Below are positions 35,873 through 45,359 of a stretch of DNA of 64,000 bases, piece by piece. Position 1 is the first letter of the stretch, and the number at the start of each line of letters is the position of its first letter. The notes beneath the pieces were generated by a model, which searched no databases, had not been told where the DNA came from, and worked only from the letters and a program-made list of their open reading frames with translations. The DNA is taken from the NCBI RefSeq assembly GCF_002192695.1, contig NZ_MTLG01000112.1:1-64000 (forward strand), read 5' to 3'. Made by a program: the position numbers and the translations under genes. The DNA is from Achromobacter xylosoxidans (GTDB lineage Bacteria; Pseudomonadota; Gammaproteobacteria; Burkholderiales; Burkholderiaceae_B).

Positions 35873-36724
35873 TTGCTGCTCCTGCTGCCGCTCTACTTTC
35901 TGCTCGCCATCGGCGTCTCCGCGTTGCTTGTCTTTCCGTCCTTGCGGGAGGCCACGGCACGGGGAGCGCGCGCGTTCGCGCAGGGAATACGCCAGGGCAT
36001 GGCGCGCGGCGCGGGACACGCCGGCGGGGCCGTGGGCGACTCCGCGCAGGCGCTGCGCACGGGCTTCGGAAAGGCCGGCGGCGCGTTTTCGGCGTACCGC
36101 TGGCACATCGCCGCAGTGCTGTTGGTTGTGCTGCTTCCGTCACTTTTCGCTTTCGTCATGCGACACAATCACACATTTGTTTACGAGGATCGGACCGCGG
36201 GTCCAGACCCTCGCATCCAGGCTTTGCTGACTGGCGAAAGACTGGTCCCGCCGCCCCCGCTGCCGCCTGAAGCGTTCACCACGCGCGAAGTGGAATTGGT
36301 GCGTCCCAACCTGGGCGGCGCCAGCCGCGACTGGAACCTGCTGGACGCCGATTACCGCCAGCGCCTGCTGGCCGCGTACCGCGTGATGCGCGAAGAGCAC
36401 GGCTACGAGATGGTGCTGATCGAAGGCTATCGCAGCCCGGACCGCCAGGCGGAACTCGCGAAGATGGGCTCGCACGTGACCAATGCCGGCGCCTACCAGA
36501 GCTATCACCAGTTCGGCCTGGCCGCGGACAGCGCCTTCCTGCGCGACGGCAAGGTGGTCGTGTCCGAGAAGGATCCCTGGGCCATGCGTGGCTATGAACT
36601 CTTTGGCGAAACCGCCGAGCGCGTCGGCCTGACCTGGGGCGGCCGCTGGAAGATGATGGACTTCGGCCACACCGAGCTGCGCCGCCCGGGCGTCATGCGG
36701 CGCAATGGCGAGGCCGCGCAATGA
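35873..36724 (+). CDS. TagX-like peptidoglycan peptidase (M15/VanY family)
   Basis: This 283-residue protein has two membrane spans (about residues 2-20 and 76-96) and a periplasmic M15_4/VanY-type domain. The zinc motif SYHQFGLAAD gives His212 and Asp219, and the closing MDFGHTEL gives His266; YRSPDRQAEL precedes them. TagX of Acinetobacter, of this family, is an L,D-endopeptidase that opens peptidoglycan for T6SS assembly, and the location beside tssM fits. The start codon is TTG at 35873 with GAGGGA upstream. The cytoplasmic loop between the two spans is Ala/Gly-rich. It overlaps nothing; the next gene starts 28 nt later. Confidence 0.82.
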   Translation: MLLLLPLYFLLAIGVSALLVFPSLREATARGARAFAQGIRQGMARGAGHAGGAVGDSAQALRTGFGKAGGAFSAYRWHIAAVLLVVLLPSLFAFVMRHNHTFVYEDRTAGPDPRIQALLTGERLVPPPPLPPEAFTTREVELVRPNLGGASRDWNLLDADYRQRLLAAYRVMREEHGYEMVLIEGYRSPDRQAELAKMGSHVTNAGAYQSYHQFGLAADSAFLRDGKVVVSEKDPWAMRGYELFGETAERVGLTWGGRWKMMDFGHTELRRPGVMRRNGEAAQ

Positions 36725-36752
36725 TCAACTTCGCAAGCGTCGGGTCGCATCC

Positions 36753-38141
36753 ATGAGCCGCATACTCAAAACCGGGCTGCTGCTGGCCCTCGTCTTCGGC
36801 GTGGTCTGGCTCGCCGTCATCATCTGGTGGCAGGAATCGCGCACGCTGCCCACCGGCGTGGACATCGGCCTCTATCTGTTCGCGCTGCCGCTGGCGCTGA
36901 TTGTCGCGGCATGGGGCGGCACGCGCATCGTCCGCGCGCGGCGCGAGGCCCGCGCCGCGCCGGCGCAGCCCGCGCAGGACAACACGGCCCAGGCGGCCGA
37001 GCCCGCGCCCGCCGCCGCGCGCCTGCGCGTGCTGGCCAGCGCCGCCAGCGCCGCAGCCGGAAGCGAACCTGCCGCCATCCACGCGGCGCTGACCGCGCAG
37101 CAGCGTCCGGACCTGGATCCGTCTTTCAAGAACACGCAGGGCTTTCCGGTGTTCAGCGCGCGCGCGCCGCAACTCGATACCGAGGCGCTGCGCGCGACGG
37201 CGCGCGAGGCCCGCGCCCCGGCCGCCGCGCTCGAGGAAGAATGCGTGCGTGCAACCGCCCTGCTGGCGGAAGTGGTGGAGGCGCTGTCGCAGGAGGCGCG
37301 CTCCATCGTGCTGAACCAGGGCGAACCGCAACGCGACGAGGCATGGCCGCTGCTGCAGCTGGAACTGCTGCTGCCGGCGCAATGGCCGGACGCCGTGCGC
37401 GACCATGCCGCGGACCAGATGCGCGCGACGGCTGCGTGGCCGGCCAGCCGCATCGCCTTGCGCCTGCATGCCGCGCAAGACGCGCTCGCCTGCGACGGCC
37501 TGTTGCGCCAGCTGGCGCAGGAACCCCTGACCGCGCGCAGCGCCACGCTGCGCCTGGTCGCGGTCGCCGACTCCTACATCGACGCCACGCGGGTCGAGCA
37601 ATGGGACGCCGCCGGCCGGCTCATGACCAATGCCAACCCGCAGGGCCAGATTCCTGGCGAAGCCGCTGCGGGCCTGCTGCTGGACCTGGCCGCGCAAGCC
37701 TCGGGCGCTGAGCCCGCACGGGCCGACGCCGCGCTGACCCTGATCCTGTCGGCGCAAGCGCCGCGTTCGGTCGGCGCCGACGCGCGCGGCGCGCTGCATG
37801 AACCCCGGCTGACCGAATTGGCCGCGCAATTCCTGGCCGAACAAGGCCAGCCCGCCGATGGCGTGGCCGCGTTGATCAGCGATGCCGACCACCGCGGCAG
37901 CCGCCCGCTGGAGACCGCCGGCCTGGCTGCCGCGCTGTTTCCGGCGTTGGACCCCAACCAGGAATGCCTGGCGGTGAGCTCCGGTTGCGGCCATACCGGC
38001 GCGGCCGCGCATCTGCTGACCGTGGCCGTCGCGGGCGCCGCCTGCGCCCAGGCCGGCGCGCCCGTGCTCGCACTCATGACCCAGGACCCCGCGCTGCGGA
38101 CGCTGGTGCTGGTGTCTTCCTCCGAACCCCTCCCCGCCTGA
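36753..38141 (+). CDS. Membrane-anchored beta-ketoacyl-synthase-like (thiolase-fold) protein of T6SS cluster
   Basis: This 462-residue protein has two N-terminal membrane helices (about 5-25 and 35-55) and a soluble part resembling the C-terminal half of beta-ketoacyl synthases. The block ADSYIDA ... GRLMTNANPQGQIPGEAAAGLLL matches the ketosynthase motif order. A Cys at 247 (ALACDGLL), His380 (DADHRGS, where HGT is usual) and His414 (GHTGAAAH) fall at spacings close to the Cys-His-His triad of FabF-type enzymes. The motif contexts are eroded, so catalysis is doubtful; a scaffold role in the T6SS membrane complex is possible. It lies between tagX and tssM, 23 nt before the latter. Confidence 0.65.
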   Translation: MSRILKTGLLLALVFGVVWLAVIIWWQESRTLPTGVDIGLYLFALPLALIVAAWGGTRIVRARREARAAPAQPAQDNTAQAAEPAPAAARLRVLASAASAAAGSEPAAIHAALTAQQRPDLDPSFKNTQGFPVFSARAPQLDTEALRATAREARAPAAALEEECVRATALLAEVVEALSQEARSIVLNQGEPQRDEAWPLLQLELLLPAQWPDAVRDHAADQMRATAAWPASRIALRLHAAQDALACDGLLRQLAQEPLTARSATLRLVAVADSYIDATRVEQWDAAGRLMTNANPQGQIPGEAAAGLLLDLAAQASGAEPARADAALTLILSAQAPRSVGADARGALHEPRLTELAAQFLAEQGQPADGVAALISDADHRGSRPLETAGLAAALFPALDPNQECLAVSSGCGHTGAAAHLLTVAVAGAACAQAGAPVLALMTQDPALRTLVLVSSSEPLPA

Positions 38142-38164
38142 CCCAAAAGAACATAGCTCAAACC

Positions 38165-41100
38165 ATGCGCAGCCCCTCCGATCTCCTATCCGGCACTTCC
38201 CGCGCCATCAGCGAGGGCCGACATTGGTCCTCGCGCGCGCTGGCCAATCCCCGCACCTTCATGGCGCTCGGGCTGCTGGCCTTGGTGGTGTTCCTGTTCC
38301 TGTTCGCCGACACGGTGGAGATCGGCCTGATCTGGGCGGGCATCGCCCTGGGCATATGCGTACTGTTGTGGCTGTGCGCCTATCTGTGGCGCCGGCGGCG
38401 CACCCGAAAAGCCAACAAGAACCTGGGCGACATGCTGGAACAGCAGGTGCAGACGGGCGCGGCCGCCAACCGCAACGACGTGGAAGCGCTGCGCACGCGG
38501 CTGACCCAGGCGGTACGCACCATCAAGACCTCGAAGATCGGCCAGACCTCGGGCAACGAGGCCCTGTACGAGCTGCCCTGGTACATCGTCATCGGCAACC
38601 CCGCGGCCGGCAAGAGCAGCGCCGTGATCAATTCCGGCCTGCAGTTCCCCTTCGCGGACAAGAACGGCGCGGCGGTGCGAGGCGTGGGCGGCACGCGCAA
38701 CTGCGACTGGTTCTTCACCACCGAGGGCATCCTGCTGGACACCGCCGGCCGCTACTCGGTGCATGAAGAGGACCGCAATGAATGGATGGGCTTCCTGGAC
38801 CTGCTCAAGCGGCACCGTCCCAAGGCACCCATCAACGGCATCATCGTGGCCGCCAGCATCGACGAGCTGACGGGCGCAGGCCCCGAGTTCGCGATCAACC
38901 TGGCCAAGAACCTGCGCCAGCGCGTGCAGGAGCTGACCGACCGCCTGGAAGTGTTCGCGCCGGTCTACATCATCTTCACCAAGGCGGACCTGATCTCGGG
39001 CTTCAGCGAGTTCTTCTCCGACAGCGACCAGAGCGAGCGCGACCGCGTCTGGGGCGCAACCCTGCCCTACGGCGCCGAGGAAAACCGCGACGTGCTGGCG
39101 CTGTTCGACAGCCGCTTCGACGAGCTGTATGAAGGCCTGAAGGAAATGGGCACGGCGCAGATCTCGCTGCGCAACAGCCGCGACCTGCCGCCGGGCCTGC
39201 TGACCTTTCCGCTGGAATTCGCCGGCATCAAGCCCGCGCTGCGCACCTTCCTGTCGACGCTGTTCGAAACCAATCCGTTCCAGTACAAGCCGGTGTTCCG
39301 CGGCTTCTACTTCACCAGCGCGCTACAGGAAGGCGTCACGCAAAGCACGTCGACCGAACGGCTGGCCGAACGCTTCGAGCTGCGGCCCGCAGCGCGCGCG
39401 CAGTCGCGCAGCGTGACCTCCAACAACGGCTTCTTCCTGCGCGAGCTGTTCTCCAGCGTGATCTTCGCGGACAAGAAACTGGTGCGCCAGCACGCCAGCC
39501 CCGCCAAGACGCGCATGCGCTACCTGGCCTTCTTCGGCCTGGTGCTGGCGCTGGGACTGGTGCTGGGCGGCTGGAGCTGGTCGTACCTGGGCAACCGGCA
39601 ACTGGCGCAGAACGTGCAGGCCGACCTGGACAAGGTGGTCCGCCTGCAAAGCGAACGCACCGACCTGCAGAGCAGACTGGAAGCGATGGAGATCCTGCAG
39701 GACCGCATCGAGCAGCTGGACCGTTATTCCTCCAGCCGGCCGTGGTCCCTGGGACTGGGCCTGTACCAGGGCGACGTGCTGAAGGAGCGGCTGCTGGCCG
39801 AGTACTACAACGGCGCGCGCCAATTCATGCTGGCGCCGGTGAAGGCCAGCCTGGAAGACTTCCTGGCCAAGGTCGATACCTCTGCCGCGGCGGCCAACGG
39901 GAGCACGCCGCAACCGGCGCCGCAGCAGGCCCGCGCCGCGCACGCGACCAATGGCGACACCCTGTTCCAGGACGCCTCGCCCACCAATGCGGACGACGCC
40001 TACAACGCGCTCAAGACCTACCTGATGATGGCCAATCATCAGCACGTGGATCCCACGCACCTGTCCGACCAGATCACGCGCTTCTGGCGCGGCTGGCTGG
40101 AGACCAACCGCGGCGCCATGCCGCGCGACCAGCTGATCCGCAGCGCCGAGCGGCTGATCTCGTTCTACGTCGGCCGCGCGCAGGACGAAGGCTGGCCGCA
40201 GATCGACACCAACCTGGCGCTGGTCGAGAAGACCCGCGGCAGCTTGCGCGCCGTGATGCAGGGCATGCCGGCGCGCGAACGCGCCTATGCCACGCTCAAG
40301 GCGCGCGCCGCCACGCGCTTCCAGGCCATGACGGTGGCGCGCATCGTGGGCGAGAACGACGCGGGCGTGGTCGCGGGCAGCTATGCCATCCCCGGCACCT
40401 TCACGCGCGAAGCCTGGGAGCAGTACATCCAGCCCGCCATCGGCGAGGCCGCCAAGAAGGAAGTGCAGACCAGCGACTGGGTGCTGGGCGTGAACGCGCG
40501 CGACGACCTGACGCTGGAAGGCAGCCCGGAGCAGATCCAGAAAAGCCTGGCGACGATGTACAAGACCGAGTACGCCGAGGAATGGCAGAAGTTCCTGCGC
40601 GGCGTGACGATCAAGCCCTTCACGAGCTTCGAACAATCGGTGGGCGCGATGAACCGCCTGGGCGATCCACAGACCTCGCCCATCGCCAAGCTCATCAACA
40701 CCACCTATGAGCAGACCTCCTGGGACAATCCCTCGCTGATCAACGCCGGGCTGCAGCAGGCGCAGAGCGGCGTGGTCGGCTGGTTCAAGCGCGTCATCCT
40801 GCGCCAGACGCCGCCGTCCGCGGCACCCGCCACCGCCGCCAACGGCGAGGCGATTCCGATGGGTCCGGTGGGGCGTGAATTCTCCGACGTGGCGCGGCTG
40901 GTGGTCACTCGCGACAACCAGTCGCTGCTGGGCAACTACATGGGCGCGCTGTCGAAGATCCGCACCCGCTTCAACCTGCTGAACAACCAGGGCGATCCCG
41001 GCCCGGGCGCGCTGACGCTGATGCGCCAGACGCTGGAAGGCAAGGACTCCGAACTGGCCGATGCGCTGAAGCTGGTGGACGAGCAGATGCTGGCAGGCAT

Positions 41101-41965
41101 GTCGGCGACGCAGCGCGAGACCCTGCGTCCGCTGCTGGTGCGCCCGCTGATCCAGGCCTACGCCGTCACCATGCAACCGGCGGAGTCCGAGCTGAACAAG
41201 GTCTGGAATGCGCAGGTCTACCGTCCGTTCAACCAGACCCTGGCGGAGAAGTATCCCTTCGCCAGCCGCGCCAGCGTCGAGGCCAGCAGCGACGAGATCG
41301 GCCAGGTGTTCGGCCCGCAGGGCAGCATCGCCAGGTACGTCAACGACACGCTGGGTCCCCTGACCGTGCGCCGCGGCGACATCCTCACGGCGCGCACCTG
41401 GGGCGACATGGGCGTGAGCCTGCAGCCCGCTTTCACGGCCAACTTCGCGCAATGGGTGGCACCGCTTTCGGGTGGCGCGGCCGGCAGTGGCGCAGCCAGC
41501 CAGCCGCAGACGCTGTTCCAGATCCAGCCCAAGCCCGCGGCCGGCGTGACCGAGTACACGATCGAGATCGACGGCCAGCAGCTGCGCTACCGCAACACCC
41601 CGCCGCAGTGGGTCAATTTCGTGTGGCCCAACGCCCAGGGCGCCCCCGGCGCGCGCATCACCGCCACCACCTTCGACGGCAGCGTGGTCGAGATCGTCAA
41701 CGAACCCGGCCGCTTCGGCCTGGAGCGCCTGATCGCCACCGCCCAGCGCACCGCCAACGCCGACGGCAGCTTCAACATGAGCTGGGGCAAATCCAACGTG
41801 ACGGTGCCGGTGAAGCTGCGCATCATCAGCAACGCCCAGGCGCCCGGCGCCGGCGGCAGCGAGCCCGGCGGCAGCCAGGGCCTGCGCAACCTGCGCCTGC
41901 CCTCGTCCGTGATCGGCGCCTCTTCCGAATCCTCCGCCCAGACGCAACCCGGAGCGCCGCAATGA
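38165..41965 (+). CDS. tssM: TssM (IcmF) inner-membrane protein
   Basis: This 1266-residue IcmF-family protein has two N-terminal spans (about 33-49 and 53-73), a cytoplasmic GTPase-like domain with Walker A GNPAAGKS at 144-151 and DTAGRY, a third span near residue 450-472, and a long periplasmic domain ending in the beta-sandwich that binds TssJ. It is the core of the trans-envelope complex with TssJ and TssL. An upstream in-frame extension overlaps the preceding gene and lacks similarity. The last codon overlaps tagF (ATGA). Confidence 0.97.
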   Translation: MRSPSDLLSGTSRAISEGRHWSSRALANPRTFMALGLLALVVFLFLFADTVEIGLIWAGIALGICVLLWLCAYLWRRRRTRKANKNLGDMLEQQVQTGAAANRNDVEALRTRLTQAVRTIKTSKIGQTSGNEALYELPWYIVIGNPAAGKSSAVINSGLQFPFADKNGAAVRGVGGTRNCDWFFTTEGILLDTAGRYSVHEEDRNEWMGFLDLLKRHRPKAPINGIIVAASIDELTGAGPEFAINLAKNLRQRVQELTDRLEVFAPVYIIFTKADLISGFSEFFSDSDQSERDRVWGATLPYGAEENRDVLALFDSRFDELYEGLKEMGTAQISLRNSRDLPPGLLTFPLEFAGIKPALRTFLSTLFETNPFQYKPVFRGFYFTSALQEGVTQSTSTERLAERFELRPAARAQSRSVTSNNGFFLRELFSSVIFADKKLVRQHASPAKTRMRYLAFFGLVLALGLVLGGWSWSYLGNRQLAQNVQADLDKVVRLQSERTDLQSRLEAMEILQDRIEQLDRYSSSRPWSLGLGLYQGDVLKERLLAEYYNGARQFMLAPVKASLEDFLAKVDTSAAAANGSTPQPAPQQARAAHATNGDTLFQDASPTNADDAYNALKTYLMMANHQHVDPTHLSDQITRFWRGWLETNRGAMPRDQLIRSAERLISFYVGRAQDEGWPQIDTNLALVEKTRGSLRAVMQGMPARERAYATLKARAATRFQAMTVARIVGENDAGVVAGSYAIPGTFTREAWEQYIQPAIGEAAKKEVQTSDWVLGVNARDDLTLEGSPEQIQKSLATMYKTEYAEEWQKFLRGVTIKPFTSFEQSVGAMNRLGDPQTSPIAKLINTTYEQTSWDNPSLINAGLQQAQSGVVGWFKRVILRQTPPSAAPATAANGEAIPMGPVGREFSDVARLVVTRDNQSLLGNYMGALSKIRTRFNLLNNQGDPGPGALTLMRQTLEGKDSELADALKLVDEQMLAGMSATQRETLRPLLVRPLIQAYAVTMQPAESELNKVWNAQVYRPFNQTLAEKYPFASRASVEASSDEIGQVFGPQGSIARYVNDTLGPLTVRRGDILTARTWGDMGVSLQPAFTANFAQWVAPLSGGAAGSGAASQPQTLFQIQPKPAAGVTEYTIEIDGQQLRYRNTPPQWVNFVWPNAQGAPGARITATTFDGSVVEIVNEPGRFGLERLIATAQRTANADGSFNMSWGKSNVTVPVKLRIISNAQAPGAGGSEPGGSQGLRNLRLPSSVIGASSESSAQTQPGAPQ

Positions 41966-42945
41966 GCAACCCGCAGTCCCCCTTGTTCCGCACGGCCTAC
42001 TTCGGCAAGATCCCCAGCCGCGGCGACTTCGTGAAGAACACCTCGCATCCGCAGCTGATGGCCACGCTGGATGCCTGGGTCGCCAGCACCATGGAGATGC
42101 TGGCGCAGGAGCCGCACTGGAAGGCGCTGTACGACGAGGCCGAGCCCATGCCGTTCGCCATCCTGGGATCGCGCGGCAAGCTGGCCATCGCGGGTCACCT
42201 GCAGCCCAGCCAGGACCTGTCGGGCCGCCGCTATCCTTTCCTGTCCGCCACCTCGGTGGAGGTGCAGAAGCCGCTGGCCTTCATCGCCCGCAGCCCCATC
42301 GCCTTCAGCCGCATGTGGAACCGCATGAGCGGCACCGCCGCCCTGCTGATGCAGGACAGCGATCCCGCCTCGGCGCTGCAGACGCTCAACGAACTGGAAG
42401 GCGAGATCCGCACGGCGGCCGACGACGGCTTCGACGCCTTCGTCGACCTGCAGACGCTGGAACGGCTGGAAGCGATGCTGCGCGGCAACGGCCACGCCGC
42501 GCGCGTGCACGACATCATCCTGGCGCTGGGCATCCTGCTGGAGCCGGTGATGTCCAGCGGCTCCTCGCAGCTGGACAAGGGACTGTCGCTGCCGCTGCCC
42601 GACGATCCGCTCTACATCAACCTGGTGGCCGCCTACTGGATGACGCTGATCTCGCCCTTCCTGTCGCGCGCGGACTTCGAGATCACCCTCTTCATCGGCC
42701 GCATCGCCGGCAAGCACCGGCTGGCGGTCGACTTCCGCGGCGCCTCGCCGCAGACCCTGGCCAGCCTGCTGTCCACGCCGCAGGCGTATGCCGAACAGCA
42801 CATCGTGCTGGAAGACGCGCCCTGGGTCCGCAACCACGTGTCGGCCAGCCATGGCCTGGCCAAGCTGTCCAGCTACCTGGACCAGCCGCGCCTGTCCTTG
42901 CGCCTGGCGCTGGACACCTTTCTTGAAGTCTTCACCGGAGCCTGA
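41962..42945 (+). CDS. tagF: TagF (post-translational T6SS regulator)
   Basis: This 327-residue protein begins with FRTAYFGKIPSRGDFVKN, the signature of TagF/ImpM-family proteins. TagF represses T6SS activity at the protein level, in P. aeruginosa independently of the PpkA-Fha threonine phosphorylation pathway; no ppkA, pppA or fha gene is present in this window. It overlaps tssM by 4 nt (ATGA) and precedes the OmpA-family gene by 2 nt. The length is about twice that of the TagF domain, and the extra C-terminal half (LSLPLPDDPLYINLVAAYWM...) resembles the type found in Burkholderia/Bordetella clusters. Confidence 0.9.
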   Translation: MSNPQSPLFRTAYFGKIPSRGDFVKNTSHPQLMATLDAWVASTMEMLAQEPHWKALYDEAEPMPFAILGSRGKLAIAGHLQPSQDLSGRRYPFLSATSVEVQKPLAFIARSPIAFSRMWNRMSGTAALLMQDSDPASALQTLNELEGEIRTAADDGFDAFVDLQTLERLEAMLRGNGHAARVHDIILALGILLEPVMSSGSSQLDKGLSLPLPDDPLYINLVAAYWMTLISPFLSRADFEITLFIGRIAGKHRLAVDFRGASPQTLASLLSTPQAYAEQHIVLEDAPWVRNHVSASHGLAKLSSYLDQPRLSLRLALDTFLEVFTGA

Positions 42946-42947
42946 CC

Positions 42948-43742
42948 ATGCGCTATTCCTTCTTGCTCATGGCCGCGCTGTATGCCTGCACGGCCACAGC
43001 CCAGGACGCGGCCACGGTGGTGCCCGCCAACGTCATCCCCCAGCCCGGCCAGGTCGTGGCCAGCGGCGCCGTGCCGGACGAGGCCACCAAGGCCAACGTG
43101 CTGGCGCGGCTGCAGCAGGTGTACGGCGTGGGCAACGTGATCGACCAGATCGATGTGGGCGGCGTGGTCGCGCCGCCCAACTGGTCCGAGCACGTCGGCA
43201 AGCTCATCGGCCAGCCATTGAAACAGATCAACCGCGGCCAGCTGGAAATCGACGGCACCCAGATCCGCCTGCGCGGCGAAGTGCAGAACGAAGCCTCGCG
43301 CCAGCAGATTGCCAGCGCCTTCGCGACCTCGCTCAATCCCACCTACAAGATCGTCAACGGCCTGCGCGTGTCCGCCAGCAAGGACGAGCAGGGGCTGCTC
43401 GACCAGGTCCTGACCAACCGCGTGGTGGAATTCGAGACCGGCAGCGCCACGCTCACCACGCGCGGCCGCGAGCTGCTGGACAAGGTGGCGGACGTGGTGC
43501 CCAAGCTGCACAGCGACAAGGTGCAGATCATCGGCCACACCGACAGCTCCGGCAGCCGCAGCACCAACCTGGCGCTGAGCCAGGCGCGCGCCGACGCCGT
43601 CAAGACCTACCTGGTGGACAAGGGCCTGCCGCCCGCGCGCTTCGAGACGCTGGGAGCCGGCCCCGACCAGCCGCTCGCCACCAATGCCACGGCGGAAGGC
43701 CGCGCCAAAAACCGCCGCATCGAGTTCCGCGCCAGCCGCTAG
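42948..43742 (+). CDS. OmpA-family peptidoglycan-binding protein of T6SS
   Basis: This 264-residue exported protein has a signal peptide (cleavage near residue 18), a BON-like middle part (about 45-150) and a C-terminal OmpA domain (from about 165) with VQIIGHTDSSGS and NLALSQARADAVKTYL. The OmpA domain binds peptidoglycan. As TssL here lacks such a domain, this protein probably anchors the T6SS membrane complex to the cell wall. It starts 2 nt after tagF and ends the rightward operon; a hairpin follows its stop. Confidence 0.85.
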   Translation: MRYSFLLMAALYACTATAQDAATVVPANVIPQPGQVVASGAVPDEATKANVLARLQQVYGVGNVIDQIDVGGVVAPPNWSEHVGKLIGQPLKQINRGQLEIDGTQIRLRGEVQNEASRQQIASAFATSLNPTYKIVNGLRVSASKDEQGLLDQVLTNRVVEFETGSATLTTRGRELLDKVADVVPKLHSDKVQIIGHTDSSGSRSTNLALSQARADAVKTYLVDKGLPPARFETLGAGPDQPLATNATAEGRAKNRRIEFRASR

Positions 43743-43750
43743 GCGCCTGG

Positions 43751-43768
43751 CCGGCCCGCAAGGGCCGG
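43751..43768. terminator. Hairpin between converging OmpA-family and tssA genes
   Basis: CCGGCCC (43751-43757) pairs with GGGCCGG (43762-43768) around a GCAA tetraloop, 8 nt after the OmpA-family stop codon and 24 nt from the tssA stop. There is only a short TT after the stem, so it is a plausible but not strong bidirectional terminator. Confidence 0.55.
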
Positions 43769-43792
43769 TTGCCGCTCAAGCAATGGCTGGGC

Positions 43793-44899
43793 TCAGCCGT
43801 TGTGGTCCGGCGGCTTGGGCACGCCCAGCAGCTCTTCCAGGCCGGACAGCGCATCGCCATTCTTGAGGACGGTGCGCAGCCACAGGTGCAGCGACATCTC
43901 GCCCCAGCTGGCGGCCTTGTCGGCCAGATAGGCCACCGGGCTGTGGGGCTCGGTGCGGCGGAAGAATTCAGCCACTTCGCGCAGCTGCGCCAGCGCCTGC
44001 TCGCGCGTTTGCAGCGGGCCGCGCGCGGCCGCGGGCGCGGGCGCGGCGGAAACAGGGTCGGCGGCGGACAAGGTCGGCTCCATCCGGGCAACTGCGGGCG
44101 CAGCGGCGGGAGCGGCCGGCGCCGCGGTATCCGCGCGCACCAGCAGCCCGGCGTCGCGGGCGAAGCGGCGGGTCAGTTCGGTCACGTCGCGCAGCGCGTC
44201 GCGCACCGGCGAGAAGGCCGGGCCCTCATCGCCCAGGCGCTGCGCCAGGGTCTGTTCCAGGGTATCCAGCGCCGCGAAGCAGCTTTGCAGATTGCCTTCC
44301 AGTTCGGAATAGAAGGCCGGCGGCGTATCGCGGCGCGCGGCGTCGAACTGGTCCAGCGTGAGCTTGCCGCGCGTGATCTCGGCCGCGTTCTGCGGCGCGC
44401 GCTTGACCGCGTTGGCCAGCTGCGAGGCGCTGTCCCACAGGGCCGCGCCATAGCGCCCGCCCTCGGACTGCGTCAACGGCAATTCGCGGATCAGTTGTTG
44501 CGAGCGCGCCAGCAGCCAGGCCAGATTGCCCACGCGCTGCTGCACGTCGCCCTCGTCCGGCACGGGATGCAGGCCCTCCCAATAGTGGCGGCACAGGCCG
44601 TCCACCAGCAGATAGCCGTCGCGCAGGCCGGCGAAGCCGCGCGTCTTGGCCCAGGCCTCGGCCAGCCAGGCAGCCACGCGCACGTCCTTGCTCTGTTCAC
44701 GCAGCACAATGGTGCAGATGCGGATGACTTCCGGCCAATCGGCCTCTTTGATGTCGATGACCCAGTCGCCCTGGTCCAGGTTCGGATCATCGTGGCGGCG
44801 GGCTTCGCGCACGGCGTCGAACTCGGCGGAAAACACCATGTCGGCGCCGCAAGGCGCCTCGCCGGGTATGGGCTGCAGCAGTATGTCGATATCGCTCAT
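43793..44899 (-). CDS. tssA: TssA (ImpA family) T6SS assembly protein
   Basis: This 368-residue TssA begins MSDIDILLQPIPGEAPCGAD, the ImpA_N start, and ends with the family block FFRRTEPHSPVAYLADKAASWGEMSLHLWL. An Ala/Pro-rich linker (about residues 280-325) joins the two domains. TssA recruits baseplate and tube components and caps the growing sheath. It is alone on the minus strand, divergent from the PDG-repeat gene. A longer frame up to 45028 is not supported by family alignment. Confidence 0.95.
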   Translation of the reverse strand: MSDIDILLQPIPGEAPCGADMVFSAEFDAVREARRHDDPNLDQGDWVIDIKEADWPEVIRICTIVLREQSKDVRVAAWLAEAWAKTRGFAGLRDGYLLVDGLCRHYWEGLHPVPDEGDVQQRVGNLAWLLARSQQLIRELPLTQSEGGRYGAALWDSASQLANAVKRAPQNAAEITRGKLTLDQFDAARRDTPPAFYSELEGNLQSCFAALDTLEQTLAQRLGDEGPAFSPVRDALRDVTELTRRFARDAGLLVRADTAAPAAPAAAPAVARMEPTLSAADPVSAAPAPAAARGPLQTREQALAQLREVAEFFRRTEPHSPVAYLADKAASWGEMSLHLWLRTVLKNGDALSGLEELLGVPKPPDHNG

Positions 44900-45071
44900 A
44901 TGGGTCTGGTTGGATGGCAGGAACGCGGCCGCCGGGCCTGCGGCGAGCATTGCGAAGAGGACCGATCCTCCCATATCTGTAACGGCCTTGCGTTTGAAGA
45001 TGACACGTCCTATTACAAAACGCATCACGGACCCTGGATATCATGCGGGTTCCCCAGGACGAGGATGCGCG
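44900..45071. promoter_or_regulatory. Divergent intergenic region tssA / PDG-repeat gene
   Basis: The 172-bp gap must carry the tssA start signals and probably those of the PDG-repeat/PAAR pair. A GAGGA ribosome site sits just before the rightward gene. I did not recognise a specific promoter or operator. Confidence 0.35.
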
Positions 45072-45323
45072 ATGAACAAGTCATTCCACATGATGCCCGA
45101 CGGCCGCTTCATCAACGGCAAGCCGCGCCGCTGCCCCGACGGCACCTACGTCGGCGACGGCGGGCCCATCACGCGCGCGCCAGATGGCACCTACGTCGCC
45201 GGCAAGCCGCAGCGCGCGCCTGACGGCCGCTACCTCGGCGGCGACGGTCCGGTCCGCATGGCGCCCGACGGCACGTTCGTCACCGGCACGCCGCGGCAGG
45301 CCCCCGACGGCACCTATCTGTAA
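45072..45323 (+). CDS. Small PDG-repeat protein encoded before PAAR
   Basis: This 83-residue protein is almost wholly repetitive. Six units begin with PDG followed by a basic/hydroxyl residue and an aromatic (PDGRF, PDGTY, PDGTY, PDGRY, PDGTF, PDGTY), spaced alternately 13 and 15 residues, so that a 28-residue double unit recurs about 2.7 times. It contains no membrane helix or signal peptide. It starts with GAGGATGCGCG ATG and lies 36 nt before the PAAR gene, divergent from tssA, so it is probably expressed with the T6SS. I recognise no named family; a short beta-rich tip or adaptor is a guess from the repeat. Confidence 0.65.
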   Translation: MNKSFHMMPDGRFINGKPRRCPDGTYVGDGGPITRAPDGTYVAGKPQRAPDGRYLGGDGPVRMAPDGTFVTGTPRQAPDGTYL

Positions 45324-45359
45324 GCACACATAACCAAACTGACAGGGCAACAGGCAGCC

